Source of the DNA: Acidobacteria bacterium RBG_13_68_16
GTDB lineage: Bacteria; Acidobacteriota; Thermoanaerobaculia; Thermoanaerobaculales; Thermoanaerobaculaceae
NCBI GenBank assembly: GCA_001766905.1
Contig: MEKI01000056.1
Coordinates: forward strand, 20,611 to 70,404
Length of the DNA stretch: 49,794 bases
Reading direction: 5' to 3'
Below, piece after piece: positions 27,523 through 35,203 of this stretch (position 1 is its first letter; every line of letters starts with the position of its first letter). The notes below the pieces were generated by a model. It saw nothing but the letters and a program-made list of their open reading frames with translations, did not search any database and was not told the DNA's origin. The position numbers and the translations under genes are program-made.

Positions 27523-27560
27523 GCGCTCGGGCGTCGGGGTCTCGCATGGTGTGAGGCTGT

Positions 27561-27578
27561 TTGTGAACCTGTTCACAA
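27561..27578. promoter_or_regulatory. Perfect-arm palindrome, putative operator upstream of smc
   Basis: TTGTGAAC-CT-GTTCACAA: two perfectly complementary 8-base arms around a 2-base centre, in an AT-richer pocket, overlapping the putative -35 box of smc. The arms resemble sites bound by GntR-type or other dimeric helix-turn-helix regulators; no regulator is identified. Confidence 0.6.
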
Positions 27579-27598
27579 GTCAGTCCGCGTGGTAGCAT
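27570..27598 (+). promoter_or_regulatory. Putative sigma70 promoter of smc
   Basis: TGTTCA, 17-base spacer, TAGCAT, with the -10 box ending 13 bases before the smc ATG, so the transcript leader would be very short or absent. The -35 box lies in the right arm of the palindrome, which would let a bound repressor block it. Confidence 0.45.
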
Positions 27599-27611
27599 TC
27601 ACAGTTCGACG

Positions 27612-30600
27612 ATGGGAGCGGTGCGCCTTGCTTCGTTGACCCTGGAGGGTTTCAAGTCGTTCGCGACGCGGGTGGAGCTGTCGTTCCCGGGCGCGCTGAT
27701 CGCAATCGTGGGGCCAAACGGGGTCGGCAAGTCGAACATCTCGGACGCGATCGCCTGGGTGCTTGGCGAGCAGTCGGCGCGCCTGCTGCGCTCACAGAAC
27801 ATGGCGGACGTGATCTTCGCCGGCGCCCCGAGTCGGGCTCCGCTGGCGGCCGCCCAGGTGAGCCTCACCCTGGTGTCTCCCGACGGGCGTTGGCCTGCAA
27901 CCGAGGGCAAGCTGGACATCTCGCGCCGGGTGCTGCGGGACGGCACCTCCGAGTACCGCATGCGTGGCAGGCGCGTGCGCCTCAAGGACATCGCCGATCA
28001 CCTCATGGACGCGGGGCTCGGAACCCGCGCCTACGCGATCATCGAGCAGGGGCGTATCGGCCAGGTGCTCTCCGTGCGCGCCACCGAGCGGCGCGTCCTC
28101 TTCGAGGAGGCGGCCGGGATCACGAAGTTCCGAGCGCGCCGGCACGAGGCCGAGCTCAAGCTCGCGGAGACCGGCGCCAACCTGCTCCGCCTGGCCGATG
28201 TGGCGACCGAGGTCAAGCGGTCGCTGGACGCCGCCCGCCGACAGGCGCGGCGCGCAGAGAAGCACCACGAGCTACGCAAGGCACTCGCCGAAGTGCGGGC
28301 GGCGCTGTTCGCTGGCAAGCGCGCGGCGCTCGTGATCGCCGTCGACGAGAAGCAGGAGGCGCTCACCACCGCCAGCCTCGCCGAGGCGGAGGCCGCCGCG
28401 AGGCTCGCCGGCGCCGACGCAACGCTCGCCGCGCTGCGGCGCGAGTTGGACGGAGCCCAGGAAAGCCTGTCCGCCGCCCGCGACGAGGAGGCGAGGACAG
28501 ATGCCCTCGCCCAGCGCCGCGAGGCCGAGGAAACGGCCGCCCGGCGTGAGGCCGGCGAGGCCGGCGAGCGCCGCGACGCCGCACGCGTGGAGGCCGACCG
28601 CCTGGCCGCATCGGCGCAGGCCCTGCGGCAGCAGGGCACCGCGCTGGAGGCCGTTCTCACCGGGGCGGAGGGCACCCTTGCCGTACGCGAGAGGGAGGCG
28701 CAAGCCGCGTCGGAGTCGGCGCAGGCGATGGACACCGCCTCGCACGAGGTCGGCACCCGGGCCGAGGACGCGCGCCGCACGCTGCTCGCGGCCGCCGCAA
28801 GCGCCACCGAGGCCCGCAACCGGGCGCACCGACTGGAGGTGGAGCTGGAGCAGGATGCCTACCAGCGCACGCGTCTGACCTCGGAACACGAGCGCCTCGG
28901 CGCGCACCTCGCACAGTTGGCGCAGAGCGAGGCGGACGCGGCGACTCAGGAGAGCGCCGCGGCAGCCGCTTCGGCCGAGATCGAGCGCGAGCGCCAGGCG
29001 TTGCGCGTGCGCCAGGAGGGTCTCGTCTCGCGGGTCGCGGAGTTGACCGCCGCGCGCGACGCGGCCGGCCACGAGCGCTGGCAGGCCCAGCACGAGCGCG
29101 AGGGACTCGCGCGCCGGCTCGCCGAGGCCCGCGCCCTGCCCACTGCCTTTGTCCGGGCGCTGCCCGACAGCAAGCTGCTCGGCACGGTTGCGGACTTCCT
29201 CGCACCATCCCCGGAGGTCGCGAGGCTGCTGGACAGCGCCTACGGGGGCCTTCTCAACCTGCCAGTCTGCGCCGACGAGGAGGCCGCTGCGGTGCTCCTG
29301 GCAAGCGCCCCGAACGTCGAGGGCAGACTCGGAGTGGTCGTCGCGGATCGCTCGTTGCTGCCTCGCCCTTCGCCGCTGCTGGAGCAGGGCGGCGCCTCAC
29401 CCGGCGACTTGGGGTGGCTCTCGGCCGCGCTTCCCCGCGCGGTGGTGGCGCGCGATCTCGCCCATGCGCGGGAGCTGGCGACCGCCGACCCCGACCTGGT
29501 CGTACTCCTCCCCGGAGGGGGACGGCGCCGCGGGATGCGCCTCGAGCTGCCGGGTGGCCGCAAAGCCGCCGCCGGAGCGCTGGGGCTGCGGCTGCGCGAA
29601 CGGGAGGTCGCCGCCGCCGAGGCCGCTGCCGCGGCGCGCGAGGGTGAAACCAGCACAAACATCGAACAGGTCCAGCGCGAGCTGACCGAGCTCGCCCCGC
29701 GACTCGGCGAGCGCGACGACGCCGCGCGCCAGTCGGCAGAAACGCTCGCAGCGGCCGCGTCCGCTCGCCAAGCCCTGCATCGCGAGCACGAGCGCCTCGA
29801 ACGGGAGCTCGAGGCGCTGGCGGCGGAGCTCACCCGCCTGGCGGAGGAGAGCGCTGCGCTCGCGAGCCGCCTCGCCGTCGCGGGCGAGGAGGTGCAGCGG
29901 CTCGGTGTCCGTGCCGGCGAGCTCGAGTCCGAGGTGGACGCCGTCGCCCGGGACGCCGACCGTGCCCGCGACTCGGCCGCCTCCGCCCGAGCCGAGGCCG
30001 AGCGCGTGCGTGGTGTGGCGGCGGTCGCACACGAGCGCCTGGTGGCGGCGCAGCGAGACCTCACGCGTCACCGGGAGGAGCTGGAGGAGCTGCGGCGGCG
30101 CGAGCTGGTCTTGCGCGAGGAAGCCCAGGCCCAGGCACAACGCGCGGAGGCGGCGGGGCAGGCGGCCGCCTCGGCGTGGGCCGAGCTCGAGGAGCTTTTG
30201 GCACGGCGCACCACGTCCCACCGCGAGGTGGAGCGCCTGGCCGCCGAAGTCGAGACGGTCAGGGCAAGGGTGACCGCGGCTGAGGGTGAGGCCGAGAACG
30301 GCCGAATCGCTCACCTGGCCGCCCGCGACGACGCTCACGCCGCCCGCCTCACCCTCGCCGAGGCCTCCGGTGCCCGGGAGCGCCTCGAGGAGGCGATCGC
30401 CTTCACCCTGGCCGGCCAGGCCGAGCTCCCCGAACCGCCGCCACCGGAGGCGGTGCCGGAGCTGGAGGTCCGCGAGCAAGCCCTCGCGGCAGAGCTGGAA
30501 GCGCTGGGACCAGTGAACGAGCTGGCGGTGACCGAGCGCGACGAGCTCGAGCAGCGTCACGCGTTCCTCAAGGAGCAGCGCCGGGACCTGGAGCGCTCGC

Positions 30601-31100
30601 TCGAGTCCCTCAACGACACGGTCAAGGAGCTCGACGCCACCTGCGCGGAGCGCTTCCTGGCCACCCTCTCCGAGGTCAACGTGGCGTTCGACGTTGTCTT
30701 TCAGAGGCTGTTCGGCGGCGGAGAGGCGAAAGCCGAGCTCTCCGATCCCGACGCGCCGCTTGAGAGCGGGATCGAGATTCGCGTGCGGCCGCCGGGAAAG
30801 CACACCCAATCGGTGCTGCTGCTCTCAGGCGGCGAGAAGGCGCTCGCAGCGATCGCGCTCCTGCTTGCCCTCTTCCGCATCCGGCCCGCACCGTTTTGCC
30901 TGCTCGACGAGGTGGACGCGCCTCTCGACGACGCCAACGTGGAGCGCCTCGCCGCGCTGCTGCGGGAGATGAGCGAGGGGACGCAGTTCCTGCTCATCAC
31001 CCACAACCGGCGAACGATGGCCCACGCCGACGTGCTGTACGGCGTCACCATGGAGGAGCCGGGGGTTTCGCGCATCGTTTCGGTCCGTCTCGAGGAGTAG
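27612..31100 (+). CDS. smc: Chromosome segregation protein SMC
   Basis: Condensin ATPase that extrudes DNA loops and helps chromosome segregation. The 1162 residues have the full architecture. The N-terminal ATPase half carries Walker A GPNGVGKSN (34-42). A long coiled coil (about 170-500) leads to a hinge (about 510-660, with LLGTVADFLAP and the glycine-containing AYGGLLNLPVC), and a returning coil follows. The C-terminal ATPase half has signature LLLSGGEKALAAIALL, Walker B CLLDEVDAPLDD and the switch region LLITHNRRTMAHAD. ATG 27612 or GTG 27621. No scpA or scpB is adjacent. Almost no space precedes the next gene. Confidence 0.97.
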   Translation: MGAVRLASLTLEGFKSFATRVELSFPGALIAIVGPNGVGKSNISDAIAWVLGEQSARLLRSQNMADVIFAGAPSRAPLAAAQVSLTLVSPDGRWPATEGKLDISRRVLRDGTSEYRMRGRRVRLKDIADHLMDAGLGTRAYAIIEQGRIGQVLSVRATERRVLFEEAAGITKFRARRHEAELKLAETGANLLRLADVATEVKRSLDAARRQARRAEKHHELRKALAEVRAALFAGKRAALVIAVDEKQEALTTASLAEAEAAARLAGADATLAALRRELDGAQESLSAARDEEARTDALAQRREAEETAARREAGEAGERRDAARVEADRLAASAQALRQQGTALEAVLTGAEGTLAVREREAQAASESAQAMDTASHEVGTRAEDARRTLLAAAASATEARNRAHRLEVELEQDAYQRTRLTSEHERLGAHLAQLAQSEADAATQESAAAAASAEIERERQALRVRQEGLVSRVAELTAARDAAGHERWQAQHEREGLARRLAEARALPTAFVRALPDSKLLGTVADFLAPSPEVARLLDSAYGGLLNLPVCADEEAAAVLLASAPNVEGRLGVVVADRSLLPRPSPLLEQGGASPGDLGWLSAALPRAVVARDLAHARELATADPDLVVLLPGGGRRRGMRLELPGGRKAAAGALGLRLREREVAAAEAAAAAREGETSTNIEQVQRELTELAPRLGERDDAARQSAETLAAAASARQALHREHERLERELEALAAELTRLAEESAALASRLAVAGEEVQRLGVRAGELESEVDAVARDADRARDSAASARAEAERVRGVAAVAHERLVAAQRDLTRHREELEELRRRELVLREEAQAQAQRAEAAGQAAASAWAELEELLARRTTSHREVERLAAEVETVRARVTAAEGEAENGRIAHLAARDDAHAARLTLAEASGARERLEEAIAFTLAGQAELPEPPPPEAVPELEVREQALAAELEALGPVNELAVTERDELEQRHAFLKEQRRDLERSLESLNDTVKELDATCAERFLATLSEVNVAFDVVFQRLFGGGEAKAELSDPDAPLESGIEIRVRPPGKHTQSVLLLSGGEKALAAIALLLALFRIRPAPFCLLDEVDAPLDDANVERLAALLREMSEGTQFLLITHNRRTMAHADVLYGVTMEEPGVSRIVSVRLEE

Positions 31101-31102
31101 GC

Positions 31103-32914
31103 GTGGCCCGCACGCACGCCCCAAAGAAGACGCCGGCCCCGACCGAGCGCGTCCTCGCGGGGCTGGCCTTCCTTGCCGCCGGCGCGCTCGCCCTCGCGGT
31201 GCCCCTGGTTTGGGACAGCGGAGCTCTCGCAATGTTCCGCAGCCCGAAGAGCGATCTCGCCCTCGCCGCCTGGGCGCTGCTCGCAGCCGTCTTCGTTGTG
31301 AGCAACCTGGGTGGGGCCGCGTGGCGCGACCCCTGGTGGCTCGCCTGGGGAGGCGTGCTGGCCGGCGGCGTCGTGAGTGCTGTGACGTGCCCGGAGCCGG
31401 CCCGGTCGCTCGCGAGTCTCCTGCCGCTCGCCCTGGCAGCGCTGGGGTGGGGCGCAGTGCGCCAGTTCACCGTGGAGCGCCGCCGCGCGCTCACCACCCT
31501 GCTGGTCTGGGCAGGGTTCATCGTGGCAATGCTGGTGCTGCTGTTCCTACGGCCGTCCTGGCAGCCGGAGAGCTTCGCGCTGCTCGCGCACGAGGGTGGC
31601 CGCTACGAGTGGATCGGCACGTTCGGCAACCCGGGCGACGCCGCGGTCTTCCTGGCCCTGCCGGCACTGCTCGCGGCGCGCCGGGCAATCTCCACGCGTC
31701 GCCTTCGGCTCCCGTACGCCGTTGCGGCCCTCGTCATGGTTGGCGTCATCCTCGGCACACGCACCATCACGGCCGTGCTCGCCGTGGCTGCCGGAGCGCT
31801 CGTCCTGGCATGGAGGCGCGTGCCGGCGACGCGCAGGTGGCCGCTGGCCGGCGCAGCGCTGGCGGTCGTCGTGGTTCTGTTTGCCGCCACGCCACTTTCC
31901 CAGCGCGTGCGCTCCGCCATCGACGAGGTCAGGGGCGGGGGCCTGCTGTGGCTGGGCAGCGGGCGCGCCGCCGGTTACGCCGGGGCGGCCGCGATGGTGG
32001 CCGCACGGCCAGCGACCGGCGTCGGCTTCGGACTGTTCGAGGCCAACTCGTTCCGCTTCCAGAGCCCGGACGCTCTCGCCGAGCGCGGGCGCGTCCTCGG
32101 GCTCGTGACCGGCTTCGGTGATGCGCACAACGACCCCCTGCAGTACGCCGCGGAGACGGGCGCGATCGGCCTGCTGCTTGCAGGCGCCGGCCTCGTGCTG
32201 GCCTCTCGGCGCCGACCTCGCCACGACGGCGCGGTCGTCACAGGGTGGCCGCTGGCGGCAGCCGCGCTGGTGCTCGCGCTGACCCAGTTTCCCCTCCACC
32301 TCGCGGCGGTGGCCTCGCAGTGGGTCCTGCTCGCCGCCCTCGCGCTGCCGCCGTTGCCGCCGCCGCCTGATGCGCACGGCTGGTCCGCCAGGGGGCGACT
32401 GCTCGCCGCCGGGGTGCTGGCCGGGACAGCGCTGACGCTCACGTGGCAGCACCACCGCGCGACAACGCTCTTCCAACAGGGAAGGGTCTTGTCCGAGTCG
32501 CTGCGGAGCGGGCAGGTGCGGCCAGAGACCCGAGCGCAGACGGCCCGTGCGGCGCTCGCCAACCTCATCCCGGGGGTCCGGGTGCTCCCCTACTCCTGGG
32601 AGGCGGCGGTTATTCTCGGGAACCTCGCGGTGGACGCCGGGGACACGAGGCTCGCGGTCGCGAGCTTCGGGCGGGCGCTCGCACTCGCCGAGAGGCCCGA
32701 GGTGCAGTACAACGTCGGGATTGCCCTGATCATGGCGGGGGACAGGGCGAACGGGATCGCTCACCTGGTGCGCGCGGTGCAGTTGAACCCGGCGGTCTTT
32801 CGAGAGGTGCGCGATCCCGAGCTTAGCCGCGCGCTGCGCCGTAACCTCGATGCCTCCGGGTACGGCGCGAAGCACCTGTGGATGTACCAAGGCACCCCCG
32901 CCGCCGACCCCTAG
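31103..32914 (+). CDS. O-antigen ligase-like membrane protein with C-terminal TPR region
   Basis: GTG 31103, two bases past the smc stop and behind GAGGAG, gives 603 residues. There are about 10-12 membrane helices. A periplasmic loop contains HNDPLQYAAETGAIGLLL (about 345-362), the hallmark of the Wzy_C/WaaL O-antigen ligase-polymerase family, which joins finished glycan to lipid A-core or another acceptor. After the last helix, residues 460-600 are soluble and contain TPR-like helices (AAVILGNLAVDAGDTRLAVASF and the next repeat). Such ligase-TPR fusions occur in several phyla. The acceptor may be lipopolysaccharide or protein. It could serve the Wzm/Wzt glycan locus 20 kb away (inference). 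Confidence 0.85.
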   Translation: MARTHAPKKTPAPTERVLAGLAFLAAGALALAVPLVWDSGALAMFRSPKSDLALAAWALLAAVFVVSNLGGAAWRDPWWLAWGGVLAGGVVSAVTCPEPARSLASLLPLALAALGWGAVRQFTVERRRALTTLLVWAGFIVAMLVLLFLRPSWQPESFALLAHEGGRYEWIGTFGNPGDAAVFLALPALLAARRAISTRRLRLPYAVAALVMVGVILGTRTITAVLAVAAGALVLAWRRVPATRRWPLAGAALAVVVVLFAATPLSQRVRSAIDEVRGGGLLWLGSGRAAGYAGAAAMVAARPATGVGFGLFEANSFRFQSPDALAERGRVLGLVTGFGDAHNDPLQYAAETGAIGLLLAGAGLVLASRRRPRHDGAVVTGWPLAAAALVLALTQFPLHLAAVASQWVLLAALALPPLPPPPDAHGWSARGRLLAAGVLAGTALTLTWQHHRATTLFQQGRVLSESLRSGQVRPETRAQTARAALANLIPGVRVLPYSWEAAVILGNLAVDAGDTRLAVASFGRALALAERPEVQYNVGIALIMAGDRANGIAHLVRAVQLNPAVFREVRDPELSRALRRNLDASGYGAKHLWMYQGTPAADP

Positions 32915-32915
32915 G

Positions 32916-32935
32916 GGCGCCGCCAGTCTCGGACC
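32916..32935 (-). repeat. Intergenic repeat family 2, short copy C
   Basis: GGCGCCGCCAGTCTCGGACC on the plus strand, three bases after a TAG stop. It matches 33877-33896 at 19 of 20 positions, and weaker similarity continues on the far side. The repeat thus brackets the EamA gene as direct repeats. The remainder of the 89-base gap before that gene has no clear promoter. Confidence 0.65.
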
Positions 32936-33003
32936 TTCGCCTGGAGTCCAAGGCCAACAATGGATCGGGTACTCTTGGCGACCTGTGACGAACCGGGCGA
33001 CCC

Positions 33004-33876
33004 GTGGGTGAGCTTCTTGCCCTTCTGACCGCGCTCATCTGGGCGGCGGCGGTGATCCTCCTCAAGAGATCGGGGGAGACCATACCGCCGTTCGCGCTCA
33101 ACCTCTTCCGCGTGACGGTCTCGATCGTGCTGCTGGTTCCCACCGCCGCCCTCGTCGGCCAGGCGAGCGTCTCGTCCGCGTCGCTCTCGGACATCGGCCT
33201 GCTGGTCGCCAGTGGGGCGATCGGGGTTGCGGTCTCGGATACTCTCTTCCACGCTAGCCTCAACCGCATCGGAGCCGGCGTTTCCGCGATCATCGACAGC
33301 CTCTACTCGCCCCTTACCGTGCTGCTGGCGTTCCTGTTTTTGAACGAGCGGCTCTCCGCGCTTCAGCTCGTTGGGATGGCCCTGGTGCTCGGCGGCGTCT
33401 TCGCGGCCGCCCGCCACGAACCGCCCCACGGGGTGGCGCACCGTCAGGTCGCCGTGGGCGTGGCGTTGGGGGTGGTCGCAATGCTCGCACTGGCGGTGGC
33501 GATCGTGATCGCAAAACCGGTGCTCGACCGCTCGCCGTTGATGTGGGCGGTCACGGTGCGCCAGGTGGGGTGCCTCGCTGTGATGCTCCCGATCGCACTG
33601 TTTTCGCGCCGCCGTGCCCAGACCCTGGGCGCGTTGCGGCCCTCCGCAGTCTGGCTCCATGCGCTTCCCGGTGCGGTGCTGGGATCGTACCTCGGCCTGA
33701 TGTGCTGGATCGGGGGGTTGAAGTACACCAAGGTCGGCGTTGCCGCGATCCTGAACCAGTCGAGCACGATCTACATCCTGATCCTGGCCACGATCTTCCT
33801 GAAGGAGCCTTTCACCCGCCGCAAGTTGGTCGCCTCACTGGTCGCCCTCGCCGGCATCGTCCTCGTCACGGTCTAG
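33004..33876 (+). CDS. EamA/DMT-family transporter
   Basis: Inner-membrane permease of the drug/metabolite transporter superfamily, with ten predicted helices in two EamA halves. Each half ends with the family-type helix pattern (VLLAFLFLNERLSALQLVGM, about 104-123, and TIFLKEPFTRRKLVASLVAL, about 264-283). The 290 residues are the normal length. GTG 33004 is the start; an alternative is not obvious and the ribosome site is weak. Substrate cannot be inferred: family members move amino acids, nucleotides or metabolites. It is flanked by direct copies of repeat family 2. Confidence 0.88.
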   Translation: MGELLALLTALIWAAAVILLKRSGETIPPFALNLFRVTVSIVLLVPTAALVGQASVSSASLSDIGLLVASGAIGVAVSDTLFHASLNRIGAGVSAIIDSLYSPLTVLLAFLFLNERLSALQLVGMALVLGGVFAAARHEPPHGVAHRQVAVGVALGVVAMLALAVAIVIAKPVLDRSPLMWAVTVRQVGCLAVMLPIALFSRRRAQTLGALRPSAVWLHALPGAVLGSYLGLMCWIGGLKYTKVGVAAILNQSSTIYILILATIFLKEPFTRRKLVASLVALAGIVLVTV

Positions 33877-33985
33877 GGCGCCGCCAGTCTCCGACCGTCT
33901 GCGGCGTCAGACTCCGGCGCGGCCGCCTCGCCTTCCTTGCATCCGGCCGAATCCGGGCGCCGCGGGCTACGCGCCGTTCGCTGAG
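33877..33985 (-). repeat. Intergenic repeat family 2, copy A (downstream of EamA)
   Basis: It starts directly after the EamA TAG stop and runs to the CTGAGG at about 33981. Read on the minus strand, its parts (CTCAGCGAA, GCGCGTAGCC, GCAAGG..GGCGAG, GCGCCGGAGT, GCGGCGCC) match in order the plus-strand copy B at 35055-35203. Copies A and B are therefore inverted with respect to each other around the low-GC gene. The rest of the gap to 34080 shows no gene or terminator. Confidence 0.6.
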
Positions 33986-34080
33986 GCCGTGAATAAGCAG
34001 TTTCGCGGCTACGCGCATTGCGCGCGGGCCCTGCTCGGGGTGCCAAAACCGGACGGCGTCGCTCACGCGGCTCACACCGA

Positions 34081-34995
34081 TCACACAGGAAAAATAACCG
34101 GCCGGTAGATGCGCGCGCCTTTGAGTGGGAAGACTTCGCACGCGGAAAGCACCGCGTCTGCGTCCCTGAACAGGAAAGAATTGTTGATGAGGAGCAATGA
34201 ACGCGTGATTTCGCCCTCTTGATAAGCCTTCTCCGCGACGAAACCGAGAATGTGGATCCTCTCGCGAACAGCGCTGGCAGCAGGCGAAGGGTTGGTCGGC
34301 TCAAAGAGCCCCTTTATGGGCCTTCGGGTTCCGGGTAGGCACAGCGCAAGGTCGCGCTCCTCCTCTGGAAGCGCGCTGACGCCAACGCTCATCTGCACGT
34401 ATTCAAACCACTCTCCGCCTCCAGCGCCGCCGAAACCACGCATGTCAGCGACGATTGCGTGGTACGCAACATTCGGCAGCGGAAACTTCGTTGGCTTCCC
34501 ATCGAGCCAGGCCTTCGCCGCGATCTTGCTCTCCGCGGTGATCATCTCCTCCTGGAGGCTGTTTCCTTTGCTGCTCGAGTCCGACGTGAGGAGATGGCCG
34601 AACATCTGAGCGCCGGGCGCGAATTCATACTCGGTAGTGGCTTCCTTCACTGCTCCCGTGGTTCGTAGGGAGACCAGCTCAATCAGCCACTCAGGAGGCT
34701 GAGTCACGCGGAAATCGACAGTTGACTGACCAACGCCGGCGGCGAACTCGTACTGAGCGATTGCCCCTGAACGCTCGAGCTCGTCGGCGAACCGGAGCTC
34801 AAAGAGGTCGCTGAGATTCTCCGGCGTTGGTGCTGTGGCGTTGCGCATCTGCTCCGGCAGCGAACCCCGAATGCGGGCGTGGTCAAGCAGCGGCCGTGCC
34901 CAGGCAACGCCCCTCAATCGTTCAGCGACCTGTGCCGTGTACTCCAACTCGGCAGCGGACACGCAGTCCCAATAGGGGTGTGCCTCACGGACCAC
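34081..34995 (-). CDS. Unrecognised 304-aa protein, possible PD-(D/E)XK nuclease-like core, low GC
   Basis: Not recognised. Two sampled 60-base lines give about 54% GC against about 70% around it, and its codon use differs from its neighbours, so recent transfer is likely. There is no signal peptide or membrane helix. After a helical lead (NLSDLFELRFADELERSGAI), residues about 85-115 form a strand-rich block with STVDFRV and, 8 residues on, WLIELVSL. An acidic D then E-x-V spacing like this occurs in PD-(D/E)XK nucleases. A later HAIVADMRGFG resembles the strand such proteins use near the core. GTG start at 34995 with a poor ribosome site. Flanked by inverted repeats A and B. The nuclease reading is a hypothesis; a defence or cargo gene is plausible. 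Confidence 0.7.
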   Translation of the reverse strand: MVREAHPYWDCVSAAELEYTAQVAERLRGVAWARPLLDHARIRGSLPEQMRNATAPTPENLSDLFELRFADELERSGAIAQYEFAAGVGQSTVDFRVTQPPEWLIELVSLRTTGAVKEATTEYEFAPGAQMFGHLLTSDSSSKGNSLQEEMITAESKIAAKAWLDGKPTKFPLPNVAYHAIVADMRGFGGAGGGEWFEYVQMSVGVSALPEEERDLALCLPGTRRPIKGLFEPTNPSPAASAVRERIHILGFVAEKAYQEGEITRSLLLINNSFLFRDADAVLSACEVFPLKGARIYRPVIFPV

Positions 34996-35054
34996 TGACC
35001 GAACCCCAAACCTCGCATGTCATTGTCGCTCAGCTTCCGCCGCCGGTTGCAGGG

Positions 35055-35203
35055 CTGAGGCGAAGCGCGTGTAGCCGCGCCGCCGCCGTTGGGCCTATCG
35101 CAAGGCGCGCGAGCGGCCCGCGCCGGAGTGTAGCCGGAGGCTACATGAGGACGCGAGGCCGCGAAGCGCAACACAGCGAGAGGTCCGACGCCGACGGCGC
35201 CCC
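35055..35203 (+). repeat. Intergenic repeat family 2, copy B (downstream of the barrel gene)
   Basis: A 149-base copy that abuts the TAG stop of the minus-strand gene at 35203-37686; read from that gene it begins GGGGCGCCGTCGGCGTCGGACC. It contains an internal hairpin, GTGTAGCC-GGA-GGCTACAT (about 35129-35147), absent from copy A, and otherwise shares the ordered blocks listed for copy A. The remaining part of the gap (34996-35054) carries no recognisable feature. Confidence 0.6.

Noticed and set aside
35041-35100. attC-like integron recombination site next to the low-GC gene (GTTGGGC core)
   Set aside because: No matching inverse core at the expected distance, no integrase, and the structure is better explained by the dispersed repeat family 2.
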